38,299 nt of DNA from Pseudomonadota bacterium (GCA_016201015.1 JACQDQ010000096.1:1-38299), one strand, 5' to 3'. Counted from the first letter of the stretch, positions 8,457 through 16,021 are shown. Notes: generated from the sequence alone by a model not told the origin. A program made the numbers and translations.

Positions 8457-9623
8457 ATGTCGACTTCCATCAAACGGCTGAAACAGGTGCTCGCCGGAGC
8501 CGCCCTTGCCGGCGCCTTCGCTGCGACGGCGGCGGCGCAGACCGAAATCAGGGTCGGTCACATCACCTCGCTCTCGGGTCCGGTCTCGACGATCGGCGTT
8601 CCGTATTCGAAGGGCATGAAGGCCGGCAACGCCTTCATCGGCGAGATCGGCGGCTTCAAAGTGCGCGTGATCGAGCTCGATGACGCGTCAGACCCCTCCG
8701 CGGCAACCCGCAACGCGCGCAAGCTGATCGAGGAAGACAAGGTCGACCTGATCGTCGGCACGGCCGGCTCGCCGCTGTCGATGGCCGTCGCCGCCGTCAC
8801 CCTCGAGCAGAAGGTGCCGCAGATCGCCATCTCGCCGATCGCACTGCCGGCCGAGCGCCAGGGCTGGGTGATCGTGGTGCCGCAGCCGCCCCCGCTGATG
8901 GTCGCCGCGGATGTCGAGCACATGAAGAAGGCCAATATCAAGACGGTCGCCTATATCGGCTACAGCGACGCGTGGGGCGACCTGGTCTATGACGCGATCA
9001 TGAAGACCGCCGGACCGGCCGGCATCAACGTGATCACCAACGAGCGCTATGCGCGCGCCGACACCAGCGTGACGGCTCAGGCGCTCAAGATCGTTGCCGC
9101 CCGGCCGGACGCGGTGTTGACCGGCGGCTCGGGCACGCCGGGTGCCTTGCCGCATATCGGGCTGGCCGAGCGCGGCTTCAGAGGGCCGGCCTACAGCACG
9201 CACGCGATCATCAATCCCGACTTCATCCGCGTCGGCGGTCCGTCGGTCGAAGGCGTCATCGCGCCGACCGGCCCGGTGGTCGTGGCTGAGCAGCTGCCGG
9301 ACTCGAACCCGATCAAGAAGGTGGCGATGCAGTTCCGCGAGGTTTACCAAAAGGCGCTCGGCGAGCCGACCAAGGACGCTTTCTCGGCCTATGCCTTCGA
9401 CGGCTATCTCATCTTCGCCGACGCCGCCAAGCGGGCGCTCGCCAAGGCCAAGCCGGGCACGCCGGAGTTCCGTACGGCGTTGCGAGACGCCATGTTCGCG
9501 ACCAAAGAGCTGGTCGGCACGCACGCCGTCTACAACTTTAAGCCAGGCGAGCTCTACGGCGTCGACGAGCGGGCACGGGTGATGGTGCGCCTCGAGAAAG
9601 GCCAGTGGAAGCTAATGCCGTAG
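8457..9623 (+). CDS. Periplasmic substrate-binding protein of a Liv/HAAT-type ABC transporter
   Basis: A 388-residue type I periplasmic binding protein (Peripla_BP_6). A signal peptide is clear: MSTSIKRLKQ, a hydrophobic core rich in Ala/Gly, and cleavage near ATAAAQ-TEI. The mature part opens with IRVGHITSLSGPVSTIG, characteristic of LivK-type proteins, followed by YSKGMKAGNAFI and the GSGTPGALPH segment. The ATG at 8457 follows a GGGAGGG ribosome site; the upstream frame back to 8319 is not conserved-looking. It lies downstream of the MarR-type gene and divergent from the permease and ATPase genes, with no other binding protein for that transporter nearby. Ligand unknown; an aromatic or branched carboxylate is suggested by the downstream CoA-based enzymes. 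Confidence 0.94.
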   Translation: MSTSIKRLKQVLAGAALAGAFAATAAAQTEIRVGHITSLSGPVSTIGVPYSKGMKAGNAFIGEIGGFKVRVIELDDASDPSAATRNARKLIEEDKVDLIVGTAGSPLSMAVAAVTLEQKVPQIAISPIALPAERQGWVIVVPQPPPLMVAADVEHMKKANIKTVAYIGYSDAWGDLVYDAIMKTAGPAGINVITNERYARADTSVTAQALKIVAARPDAVLTGGSGTPGALPHIGLAERGFRGPAYSTHAIINPDFIRVGGPSVEGVIAPTGPVVVAEQLPDSNPIKKVAMQFREVYQKALGEPTKDAFSAYAFDGYLIFADAAKRALAKAKPGTPEFRTALRDAMFATKELVGTHAVYNFKPGELYGVDERARVMVRLEKGQWKLMP

Positions 9624-9640
9624 GAGCACGCAGATCGGCT

Positions 9641-9673
9641 TCCTCAGGACGCCGATCTACGGCGTCCCGAGGA
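9641..9673 (+). terminator. Stem-loop after the binding-protein gene, probable terminator
   Basis: GGACGCCG (9647-9654) pairs perfectly with CGGCGTCC (9660-9667) around the loop ATCTA, and after one mismatch the stem continues with TCCTC (9641-9645) against GAGGA (9669-9673). It begins 17 bases after the stop codon at 9623. No T tract follows, so it may protect the mRNA 3' end or act with Rho rather than being a classical intrinsic terminator. Confidence 0.65.
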
Positions 9674-9986
9674 TGTCGTCGGCAAGGGCTCTGTCGCCGC
9701 AGTGATTCGCCGCCATCGGCCTCGTCGCGAATCACAGCTGTTGGGCGTGATAAAGCGCTTCGACCTCCGCGCCCAGCTGCCGACATTCCAGTTCCCGTAG
9801 GCGCCTATACCGCCGCGCACATCTGGCCCGTAATAAACCGGCACGCGCGTCACCGCCGAATTCGCCGTTGATGCGCGGGCGGCACTCGCATGCTGCGGAC
9901 GCCACAAGACGGCAAGTGGGGCGCTGAAGCGCTTGGCTGACGTTCGCGATTGAGCTTTTGGCCGTGCATGTCATACATTCAGTGCG
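9674..9986. other. Non-coding stretch before sugar-transport system A, no gene recognised
   Basis: About 310 bases with no convincing gene. Short Arg-rich frames on the minus strand (for example 9732-9974) lack a ribosome site and resemble no family I know. Base composition becomes more AT-rich toward 9950-10060, which suits the promoter region of the following permease genes. Confidence 0.5.
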
Positions 9987-10002
9987 ACGGAAAAGCTTTT
10001 CC
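9987..10002. promoter_or_regulatory. Palindrome GGAAAAGCTTTTCC, candidate operator, copy 1
   Basis: Bases 9989-10002 form a perfect 14-bp palindrome. The 16 bases from 9987 match the site at 11911 at 15 positions. It lies about 140 bases before the permease start at 10139, in an AT-richer region. Two copies in the same transport operon argue for a specific regulator, which is not encoded next to it. Confidence 0.65.
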
Positions 10003-10038
10003 TGGATTCGAAGAAGACAGAGGCAAGTTTGATTTTCT

Positions 10039-10056
10039 ACCGAATTAATAATCGGT
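10039..10056. promoter_or_regulatory. Imperfect dyad ACCGA-n8-TCGGT upstream of the system A permease
   Basis: Five-base arms ACCGA (10039-10043) and TCGGT (10052-10056) surround an AT-rich centre. It sits in the leader before the permease gene. The arms are short, so this is a weak operator candidate. Confidence 0.35.
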
Positions 10057-10138
10057 TATGGCCTGATTGCCGGTTCCGGCGCCGAGCTCGCCGTCAAGTC
10101 CAAGCAGCAGACCTGCCATCTCGGCGGGGCGGCGCGGA

Positions 10139-11068
10139 ATGTCCATGACCGGCCGCGGCAGTCAGGCGGACGGCACAGCGCCACATTCAACGTCGTGGCG
10201 TCCGGGCACGGCATTCTGGTTCCTGCTCCCGGCGGCCGCCGTTCTCATCGTCATCTATGCCGGGCCGCTGCTGTTCGCCTTCCATGCAAGTTTCACCGCA
10301 TGGTCCCTGGTCCAGCCGGGCAGCGACAAAGACTACGTCGGCCTGCAGAACTACGAAGATGTGCTCGGGAGCGGCGAATACTGGAACGCGGTCTCGGTCA
10401 CGCTGCGCTACTCGCTATCGGCGGTGGCGATCGAGCTGGTGGTCGGTACCGCTTTTGCCCTTCTGCTAAATCTCGAATTCTTCTGCCGCAGCATGTTCCG
10501 TTCGCTGATGGTGATTCCGATGGTGATGACGCCGGCGGTGACCGGCATCTTCTGGAAGCTGCTCTACGAACAGCAATCTGGCGTCTACAACTACTTTGTC
10601 ACGAGCGTCGGCTTGCCGCGGGTCGCTTGGCTTGGCGTCGACATGTCGCTGGTGTCGATCATCATCATGGACGTCTGGCAGACGTCGCCCTTCTTCATGC
10701 TGGTCATCCTGGCGGGCCTGCAGTCGATCGACGAGAACGTGATCGCCGCGGCCAAGGTCGACGGGGCCAGTGCGTCGCAGATGTTCCGCTATATCACGCT
10801 GCCCTTCCTCGCCCCCTACATGGCGATCGCCGCGTCGTTTCGAATCATCGCGTCGATGGGCGACTTCGACAAGATCTTCCTGGCGACAGCGGGCGGCCCG
10901 GGCAGCGTCACCACGACGATGAGCATCTTCGCCTTTAAGACCGGATTCAACGCCTTCGACATCGGCCGGACGACGTCGATCGCCTTGATATTCGTGCTTA
11001 TCGTGCTCAGCGTCAGCGCGCCGTTGCTTTGGTTCCTGTTCAAGTCGACGGCGGCGGAGCGGCACTAG
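10139..11068 (+). CDS. Carbohydrate-type ABC permease (MalF/UgpA family), system A
   Basis: A 309-residue inner-membrane permease of the MalF/UgpA type (BPD_transp_1). About six hydrophobic segments are seen, starting with FWFLLPAAAVLIVIYAGPLLFAF near residue 25. The cytoplasmic EAA-type loop AAKVDGASASQMFRYITLPFLAP that contacts the ATPase is clear near residue 215. The frame is open upstream to a TTG at 10067 but that part is Ser/Pro-rich and not family-like; the ATG at 10139 (or 10145) is preferred although its ribosome site is weak. It is followed after two bases by a MalG-type gene. No ATPase gene is present in this operon. Substrate unknown. Confidence 0.92.
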   Translation: MSMTGRGSQADGTAPHSTSWRPGTAFWFLLPAAAVLIVIYAGPLLFAFHASFTAWSLVQPGSDKDYVGLQNYEDVLGSGEYWNAVSVTLRYSLSAVAIELVVGTAFALLLNLEFFCRSMFRSLMVIPMVMTPAVTGIFWKLLYEQQSGVYNYFVTSVGLPRVAWLGVDMSLVSIIIMDVWQTSPFFMLVILAGLQSIDENVIAAAKVDGASASQMFRYITLPFLAPYMAIAASFRIIASMGDFDKIFLATAGGPGSVTTTMSIFAFKTGFNAFDIGRTTSIALIFVLIVLSVSAPLLWFLFKSTAAERH

Positions 11069-11070
11069 AA

Positions 11071-11892
11071 ATGTACCGGTACCGCACGCTCAGGCGATCG
11101 CTGGTCACGCTGTTATGGATCGGCGTCAGCCTATTCTACCTATTCCCCTACACCTGGATGGTGATGACGGGTTTCCGCAATCCGATCGACACGCTCACCA
11201 TGCCGCCCCGATTCATTTTTCAGCCGAACCTGGAAGGCTTCCGCTACATATTCACGACGACCGGCTTCCAGCACTATCTCGTCAACAGCATCATCGTCAC
11301 GGTCAGCGCGACCGTGCTCATCATCGCGACCGCGGCGCCGGCGGCCTATGCGCTGACCCATCTCAAGACCCGAGGCCGGGCATTCCTGCTGGTCATTCTG
11401 GTCGCGCGGATGGTGCCCGGCGTCGCGGTCGTCATTCCGTTCTATCTCGTCGCGGCCAAGCTGGGTCAGCTCGACACCTACCATGTGCTGATCCTCATCT
11501 TCACGGCGTTCAACCTGCCGTTCGCAATCTGGCTGCTGCGCAGCTTCTTCCGTGAGATCCACCCCGAGTTGCGCGAGGCGGCGATCATGGACGGCTGCAG
11601 CGAATTGCGTGTCTTCGGCCGCATCATGCTGCCGCTCGCCGCGGGCGGCCTTGTCGCCACCGGCGTTTTCGTTTTCATCGCGGCGTGGAACGAGTTCTTG
11701 TTCGCGCTGGTGCTGACCAACTCGCAGGCGCCGACCGCGCCCATCGCTATTCTCGGCTTCCGCACCGAATACGGCACCCAATGGGGCGCTATCGGCGCGG
11801 CGGCGCTGCTCATTTCGACCCCGGTCATCGTCTTCGCCATCGTCATGCAGAAATACCTGGTGCGCGGGCTGACCATGGGCTCAATTCGATGA
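11071..11892 (+). CDS. Carbohydrate-type ABC permease (MalG/UgpE family), system A
   Basis: A 273-residue partner permease of the MalG family with about six membrane segments. The EAA loop EAAIMDGCSELRVFGRIMLP and the AAWNEFLFALVLT segment that follows are hallmarks of MalG/UgpE proteins. The ATG at 11071 lies two bases after the stop of the MalF-type gene, so translation is probably coupled; a GTG at 11029 would overlap the previous gene and adds no family sequence. It forms the membrane pore with the preceding permease and would receive substrate from the binding protein encoded at 12027. Confidence 0.94.
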   Translation: MYRYRTLRRSLVTLLWIGVSLFYLFPYTWMVMTGFRNPIDTLTMPPRFIFQPNLEGFRYIFTTTGFQHYLVNSIIVTVSATVLIIATAAPAAYALTHLKTRGRAFLLVILVARMVPGVAVVIPFYLVAAKLGQLDTYHVLILIFTAFNLPFAIWLLRSFFREIHPELREAAIMDGCSELRVFGRIMLPLAAGGLVATGVFVFIAAWNEFLFALVLTNSQAPTAPIAILGFRTEYGTQWGAIGAAALLISTPVIVFAIVMQKYLVRGLTMGSIR

Positions 11893-11910
11893 TTTCACAG
11901 GAAATGCCTC

Positions 11911-11928
11911 ACGGAAAAGGTTTTCCGT
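11911..11928. promoter_or_regulatory. Palindrome ACGGAAAA-GG-TTTTCCGT, candidate operator, copy 2
   Basis: Eight-base arms pair perfectly around GG. The first 16 bases match the site at 9987-10002 except at the central base (G for C). It lies 19 bases after the second permease gene and about 100 bases before the binding-protein start at 12027, where a separate promoter for the binding protein would be expected. Confidence 0.65.
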
Positions 11929-12026
11929 TGCTCTCGGACCCCGGCTGTGGAATACCTATCGACAATGGTCGGCGCCGCCCAACGCGGATGATCCGATCGT
12001 CAATTTGATCAGGGGAGACCGCCATC

Positions 12027-13313
12027 ATGTACATTAAGCGGCGCGATTTTGTTCTTGGAGTTTCATCGCTGGGGCTGGCCGGGCTGCCGCTGCGCAGTGC
12101 CGCGGCTCAGGAGCTGCCGCGGCGCTATGCCGGCAGCACCTTGAACGTCCTGACGCGATCCACCTCGGCCTTCGAGGGCACCATCCAGGTCGGCGCCCAG
12201 TTTACCGAGGCGACCGGCATCAAGCTGCAATACACGCGCGTCGCGCCCGGCGACCAATACCAGAAGTTGATGCTCGACCTGACCGGCGGCACGCATTCCT
12301 TCGACGTGACGTATTTCGTCTATCAATGGAAATACGAGATCGCGCCCTATCTCGCCGATCTTTCGACGCTCGAGAAGGACGTGCCGGGCGCGCCGCCACT
12401 GGTTCTCAACGACTATTCGCCCAAGCTGGTGGAAATCTACGGCAAGGTGGACAACCGCCTGGTCGGCCTGCCGATCCTCGCCGACGTCGCCTTCATCCTG
12501 TGGAACAAGGACGCCTACAAGGCCAAGGGGTTCGATCCCGAGATTGGCCCGAAGAGCTGGCAGGAGATCGTCGAGCGCGGCAAGAAGCTGACCGACGGCA
12601 AGCAGTTCGGCTATGGGCTGCCGGCCGGCAAGGCGATCCAGTGCGCGGTGACTTGGACGCTGCTCTATTACGGCTTCGGCGGCCGCTTCTTCGATGCCGC
12701 CGGCAAGCCCGATCTCGGTGGCGAGGCCGGGATCAAGACCATGCGGTTCATGGCGAACGAGCTGCAGCCGATCGCCCCGCCCGGCAACCTCGCCTGGGAC
12801 TACAACGAGATGCTGACCGGCTTCCAGACCGCCCAATCGACGCAGACTTTGATGTGGCCGGGCGGATTCGCGAACCTGTCCGATCCGACAAAGTCTTCGG
12901 TGGCGGGCCGATATGGGATGGTATCGCCGCCCGGCGGCTCGCTGCTCGGCGGCACCTCGATCGGCGTCAACGCCAAGTCGACGAATCTCGACGCGGCTAA
13001 GATGTACGTCGCCTGGATGACGTCCAAGGACACGGTCCGGCGGACCGCGCTGGTCGGCACGCCGCCGGCGCGCCTCTCCATCCTCCAGGATCCGGAATTG
13101 GTTCAACGCTTCCCGCATTACCCCAGGGTGTTGGCGGCACTGACCGGTGAGACATTCGGCTACATCCCGATGAAGGAAGCCGAGCAGGTCCATATCATGA
13201 TGTACGACGAGGCAAATGCCGCCTGCGCCAAGCTCAAGACGCCCGAGCAGGCGGCAGCCGACTTGCAGACAAAGGCGGTGGCGTTCATGACGCGGCGCGG
13301 CTATCTGCGCTGA
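12027..13313 (+). CDS. Extracellular solute-binding protein family 1, Tat-exported, system A
   Basis: A 428-residue carbohydrate-type binding protein (SBP_bac_1). The N-terminus has a twin-arginine signal, KRRDFVLGV, with a hydrophobic core and probable cleavage near SAAAQ. The mature domain opens with STLNVLTRSTSAFEGTIQ and contains the repeated hinge patterns of the MalE/UgpB fold, such as GLPILADVAFILWNKDAYKAKGF. The ATG at 12027 is preceded by AGGGGAGA. It is third in the system A set, after the two permeases and a 134-base gap that holds its own palindrome. Tat export implies folding in the cytoplasm before transport, seen in some alphaproteobacterial binding proteins. Ligand is not predictable from the sequence. 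Confidence 0.93.
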   Translation: MYIKRRDFVLGVSSLGLAGLPLRSAAAQELPRRYAGSTLNVLTRSTSAFEGTIQVGAQFTEATGIKLQYTRVAPGDQYQKLMLDLTGGTHSFDVTYFVYQWKYEIAPYLADLSTLEKDVPGAPPLVLNDYSPKLVEIYGKVDNRLVGLPILADVAFILWNKDAYKAKGFDPEIGPKSWQEIVERGKKLTDGKQFGYGLPAGKAIQCAVTWTLLYYGFGGRFFDAAGKPDLGGEAGIKTMRFMANELQPIAPPGNLAWDYNEMLTGFQTAQSTQTLMWPGGFANLSDPTKSSVAGRYGMVSPPGGSLLGGTSIGVNAKSTNLDAAKMYVAWMTSKDTVRRTALVGTPPARLSILQDPELVQRFPHYPRVLAALTGETFGYIPMKEAEQVHIMMYDEANAACAKLKTPEQAAADLQTKAVAFMTRRGYLR

Positions 13314-13360
13314 GGGACGTTTCCCGCCCGCGGCGACCGCGCGCGATGCGGAATTGTTTC

Positions 13361-13386
13361 ACCGGCCGGGACTAGTCCCGGCCGGT
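13361..13386. terminator. Perfect 26-bp GC-rich palindrome, probable bidirectional terminator
   Basis: The half ACCGGCCGGGACT (13361-13373) is followed immediately by its exact complement up to 13386, giving a stem of up to 11 pairs closed by a CTAG loop. It lies between the convergent binding-protein gene (stop at 13313) and LysR gene (stop at 13538), where a shared terminator is expected. No T tract follows on either side. Confidence 0.6.
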
Positions 13387-13456
13387 CAGAACCTGAAACT
13401 CTCCATCCGACCGGTCAAGAAATCCGGGAAACGCCTGTTTCGCGCATGACCCTGCC

Positions 13457-13482
13457 GGTATCCGGATGAAAATCGGGATACC
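13457..13482 (-). terminator. Hairpin downstream of the LysR gene
   Basis: GGTATCC (13457-13463) pairs with GGATACC (13476-13482); after one mismatch, GAT pairs with ATC around a GAAA loop. On the minus strand it lies 56 bases beyond the LysR stop codon. It lacks a T tract. It may terminate or stabilise the LysR transcript. Confidence 0.45.
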
Positions 13483-13537
13483 TGGTCGGTTCAGTTCAAG
13501 CCGTCGCAGCGCTGCGAGTTTCCAAATCGCCGTCGAA

Positions 13538-14443
13538 TCATCGCCGCGCAAGAAGACTTGATCCTATGACGCAATCGCGGATTGCCTGGATCACCAGCTT
13601 CATGCCATGGCCGACCTTGTCCGCTTGATAGGCGAGGTATAGGCGCGGCCGGACCAGGGTGGGCCGCGTCTTCAGCATCTCGACCTTGCCTAAGCACAGC
13701 TCGGTTCCCAAGATCGCCGGAGACAGGATGCTGACGCCTTCGCCGGCCGCGGTCAGCCGCGCGATCACCGATATGCTGTCGCAGGTGCCGAGCCGCTTGG
13801 GCTCGAGTCCCGCGGATCCGAACCAGGTCATCACCAATGTCATCAGGTTCGACGGTTCGGGCTGGGTGAACACCTGGTGTGGCATGAGGTCGGCGGGCCC
13901 GATCCAACGGCGCGCCAGGCTCAGCCGCGGGCTGGCAAACCACGCATGTTTCATGATGCCGAGCGGCGCGACGCGCACATGCGGCTTGACGTCGGGCTCC
14001 ACGACGATGGCAACGTCGATCTCGCGCTCGTTCAACCGCCGTTGCAGGATCGAGCTTTTTTCGATGGTAAGCGCCACGTCGAACCGGGCATCGCGCTTTT
14101 CGAGTGTGCCCAACAGCTCGGCCATGCAGCCGAGCGCGATGCTGGCCGGCGCGCCGAGACGAAGGCGCCCGTGCAGCGGATCGACGAGGCGCTGCCTTGC
14201 GGATATCTGACCGGCGAGCTGCATCATGCTGCCGACATCGGGCAACAATGTGGTCCCGTCATCGGTCAGCCGCATCTTGCGGCCCGCCCGTTTGAACAAG
14301 CGGACGCCCAGCGATTCCTCAAGGTTGTGGATGCGCAGGCTGACGGTCGGTTGCGTCAGATTCAATTGCATCGCTGCGGCGCGAAAACTGCCTAGCCGCG
14401 TTATCCAGTAGAAGGCTTCAATCTGACTGAGGGTCGCTTTCAT
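13538..14443 (-). CDS. LysR-family transcriptional regulator
   Basis: A 301-residue LysR-type regulator. The winged helix-turn-helix occupies residues 1-60: LSQIEAFYWITRLGSFRAAA, then LNLTQPTVSLRIHNLEESLG, the family signature. A co-inducer-binding domain follows from about residue 90, with RLRLGAPASIALGCMAELL opening it. The ATG at 14443 follows AGGA; a TTG at 14467 would add eight residues and is less likely. It is divergent from transport system B and convergent with system A, and probably controls system B. Two inverted repeats (14446-14460 and 14472-14489) lie just upstream, the first with the T-N11-A pattern of LysR boxes and overlapping its own ribosome site, which fits autoregulation. 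Confidence 0.94.
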   Translation of the reverse strand: MKATLSQIEAFYWITRLGSFRAAAMQLNLTQPTVSLRIHNLEESLGVRLFKRAGRKMRLTDDGTTLLPDVGSMMQLAGQISARQRLVDPLHGRLRLGAPASIALGCMAELLGTLEKRDARFDVALTIEKSSILQRRLNEREIDVAIVVEPDVKPHVRVAPLGIMKHAWFASPRLSLARRWIGPADLMPHQVFTQPEPSNLMTLVMTWFGSAGLEPKRLGTCDSISVIARLTAAGEGVSILSPAILGTELCLGKVEMLKTRPTLVRPRLYLAYQADKVGHGMKLVIQAIRDCVIGSSLLARR

Positions 14444-14445
14444 AT

Positions 14446-14460
14446 ATAGGGAAATCCTAT
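14446..14460. promoter_or_regulatory. LysR-box-like dyad ATAGG-n5-CCTAT
   Basis: The arms pair perfectly and contain T-N11-A (T at 14447, A at 14459), the pattern recognised by LysR-type proteins. It starts three bases upstream of the LysR start codon, so binding would block the regulator's own transcription or initiation region. Confidence 0.6.
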
Positions 14461-14471
14461 CATTCAACTAC

Positions 14472-14489
14472 GGACAATTCAATTTGTCC
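14472..14489. promoter_or_regulatory. Second dyad GGACAA-n6-TTGTCC in the LysR/system B gap
   Basis: Six-base arms pair perfectly around TTCAAT. It lies 11 bases from the LysR-box-like dyad and about 160 bases before the system B binding-protein start. Either a second LysR contact site or the site of another regulator. Confidence 0.5.
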
Positions 14490-14649
14490 CAATCTATCCT
14501 CGGCCTTATCGTCAACGGCGTGACGTCAAAAGGCGCGCGAGAGGCGGGTTCCGGCCGGACGCCCACAGCTTGAAATGCAATTCGCTTCAGGCGAGCAGCA
14601 CAATCCGGCTGATGACCGCAGCCTTCGCGGATACATGGGGAGCCAAACA

Positions 14650-15948
14650 ATGCATGCATGCTTCGCGATGCGGTCTGTGGCTGCCGTCGGGCTGGTCACG
14701 GCTGCGATTCTCGGGGGCGTAGCGACCAAGGCAAGCGCCCAGAACGTGACGCTGGAAGTATGGAGCCACGAGGCGGACGAGCCGGCGAAGGTGGCGTTCC
14801 GCGAATTGGCGGCGAAAAATCTCGAAAAAAGCCGACCCGGGGCCAAGGTCAAGATCACGTGGTATGAGAAGAACCCGCTGTTTGCCGCGCTGAAGACGGC
14901 GCTGCCGGCGGGCAAGGGCCCGGACGTCTTTTATCTCGAGCCCGACCAGGTCGAATACATCACCGCCAGCTACGTCATTCCGCTCGACGATCTGGTGAAC
15001 TGGAACAACATCGAGCCGTGGGCGCGCAAGGTATGGACCCACAACGGTAAGACCTACGGGATTCCGCAGGAGGCCTATACCAACGAGCTTTATTACGACA
15101 AGGACGCACTGAAGAAGCTCGGCATCGCGTTGCCCGCCAACGGGCAGTTGACCCAGGCGCAGTTCCTAGAGGTGGCCAAGAAGGCGCGTGCGGCGGGAAT
15201 GACGCCGATTTCGCAGGGCGTCGGTGACCGCCCCTATCCCGGTGCATACATCAGCGGCGAAGCGCTGCTCCGCAAGCTGGGGCCGGACGACTATCAGAAA
15301 CTGTTCACCGGCAAGCTGTCGTTCGCCGATCCCCGCGTCGTCGAGGTTCTCAAATGGGTCAAGGAGCTGGTCGACGCCGGCGCCTATCCGAAGAACTTCA
15401 TGACGCTGAAGCTCGGCGAGTCGCACTATTACTTCTACAGCAAGCCCGGAGCAGTGACGCTGCCGATGGGAAGCTGGTACACTGGCCGCGCCTTCGTGCC
15501 TGAGGACAAGGGCGGGCAACCGGAGAAATTCCCGCTCGGCATCATGCAGTACCCGGCGATGGACGGCGGCGCCTGCAATCAGTGCAAGACGTCCGCCATC
15601 GGCGCCAGCTTCGTCATCAACGCCGCGAGCAAGCAGAAGGAGCTGGCCGCCGCGTTTCTGAACGCGATGTCGACACCGGAGATGGGCAAGATGTGGATCG
15701 AGACCGTCTATCTCCAGACCGGCATCAAGGCGGACGTGAAGAACTTCTCCGGCCCGCACGCTGCCTATTTCACCGAACTGATGGATCGGCAGAAGGGCGT
15801 GACATACTTCATCGGCAGTCCGCGCGATATGGTGACCGGCGAGTGCAAGGACACCTTTGCGCAGGTGCTGAACTCCGCCTTCCCTGGCGGCCTGCTGACG
15901 GTCGATCAGGCTGTGCAGATGATGAACAAGTCCTGCTACAAGGGCTAG
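14650..15948 (+). CDS. Extracellular solute-binding protein family 1, system B
   Basis: A 432-residue carbohydrate-type periplasmic binding protein. The Sec signal peptide covers about the first 30 residues with cleavage after KASA, before QNVTLEVWSHEADEP. The body shows the typical NELYYDKDALKKLGI and WVKELVDAGAYPKNF segments of SBP family 1. Several in-frame ATGs exist (14575, 14635, 14650); 14650 is chosen because GGGGAG lies 7 bases upstream and the signal peptide then has normal length. CNQC (near residue 320) and a C-terminal Cys could form disulphides. It is the first gene of system B, divergent from the LysR gene, and is separated from the permeases by a strong hairpin. Confidence 0.93.
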   Translation: MHACFAMRSVAAVGLVTAAILGGVATKASAQNVTLEVWSHEADEPAKVAFRELAAKNLEKSRPGAKVKITWYEKNPLFAALKTALPAGKGPDVFYLEPDQVEYITASYVIPLDDLVNWNNIEPWARKVWTHNGKTYGIPQEAYTNELYYDKDALKKLGIALPANGQLTQAQFLEVAKKARAAGMTPISQGVGDRPYPGAYISGEALLRKLGPDDYQKLFTGKLSFADPRVVEVLKWVKELVDAGAYPKNFMTLKLGESHYYFYSKPGAVTLPMGSWYTGRAFVPEDKGGQPEKFPLGIMQYPAMDGGACNQCKTSAIGASFVINAASKQKELAAAFLNAMSTPEMGKMWIETVYLQTGIKADVKNFSGPHAAYFTELMDRQKGVTYFIGSPRDMVTGECKDTFAQVLNSAFPGGLLTVDQAVQMMNKSCYKG

Positions 15949-15990
15949 GCATTGACGGTGGCGGGATCTGTACCTCGTATAGTCAAGTGG

Positions 15991-16021
15991 CCGCGGCGTA
16001 ACGGACTAGGTTATGCCGCGG
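15991..16021 (+). repeat. Strong intercistronic hairpin between binding-protein and permease genes
   Basis: CCGCGGCGTAAC (15991-16002) pairs with GTTATGCCGCGG (16010-16021) around a seven-base loop, with a single G-T position that is a G-U wobble in RNA. It starts 43 bases after the binding-protein stop. No T tract follows. The arrangement resembles hairpins that stabilise upstream binding-protein mRNA over the permease mRNA, as between malE and malF in enteric bacteria. Confidence 0.65.

Noticed and set aside
9732-9974. An 80-codon minus-strand frame in the gap before system A
   Set aside because: No ribosome site, Arg/Ala/Cys-rich composition typical of chance frames here, and no recognised family.
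13428-13441. Inverted repeat GAAAC-gcct-GTTTC
   Set aside because: Only five pairs; too short to separate from chance next to the two stronger hairpins.
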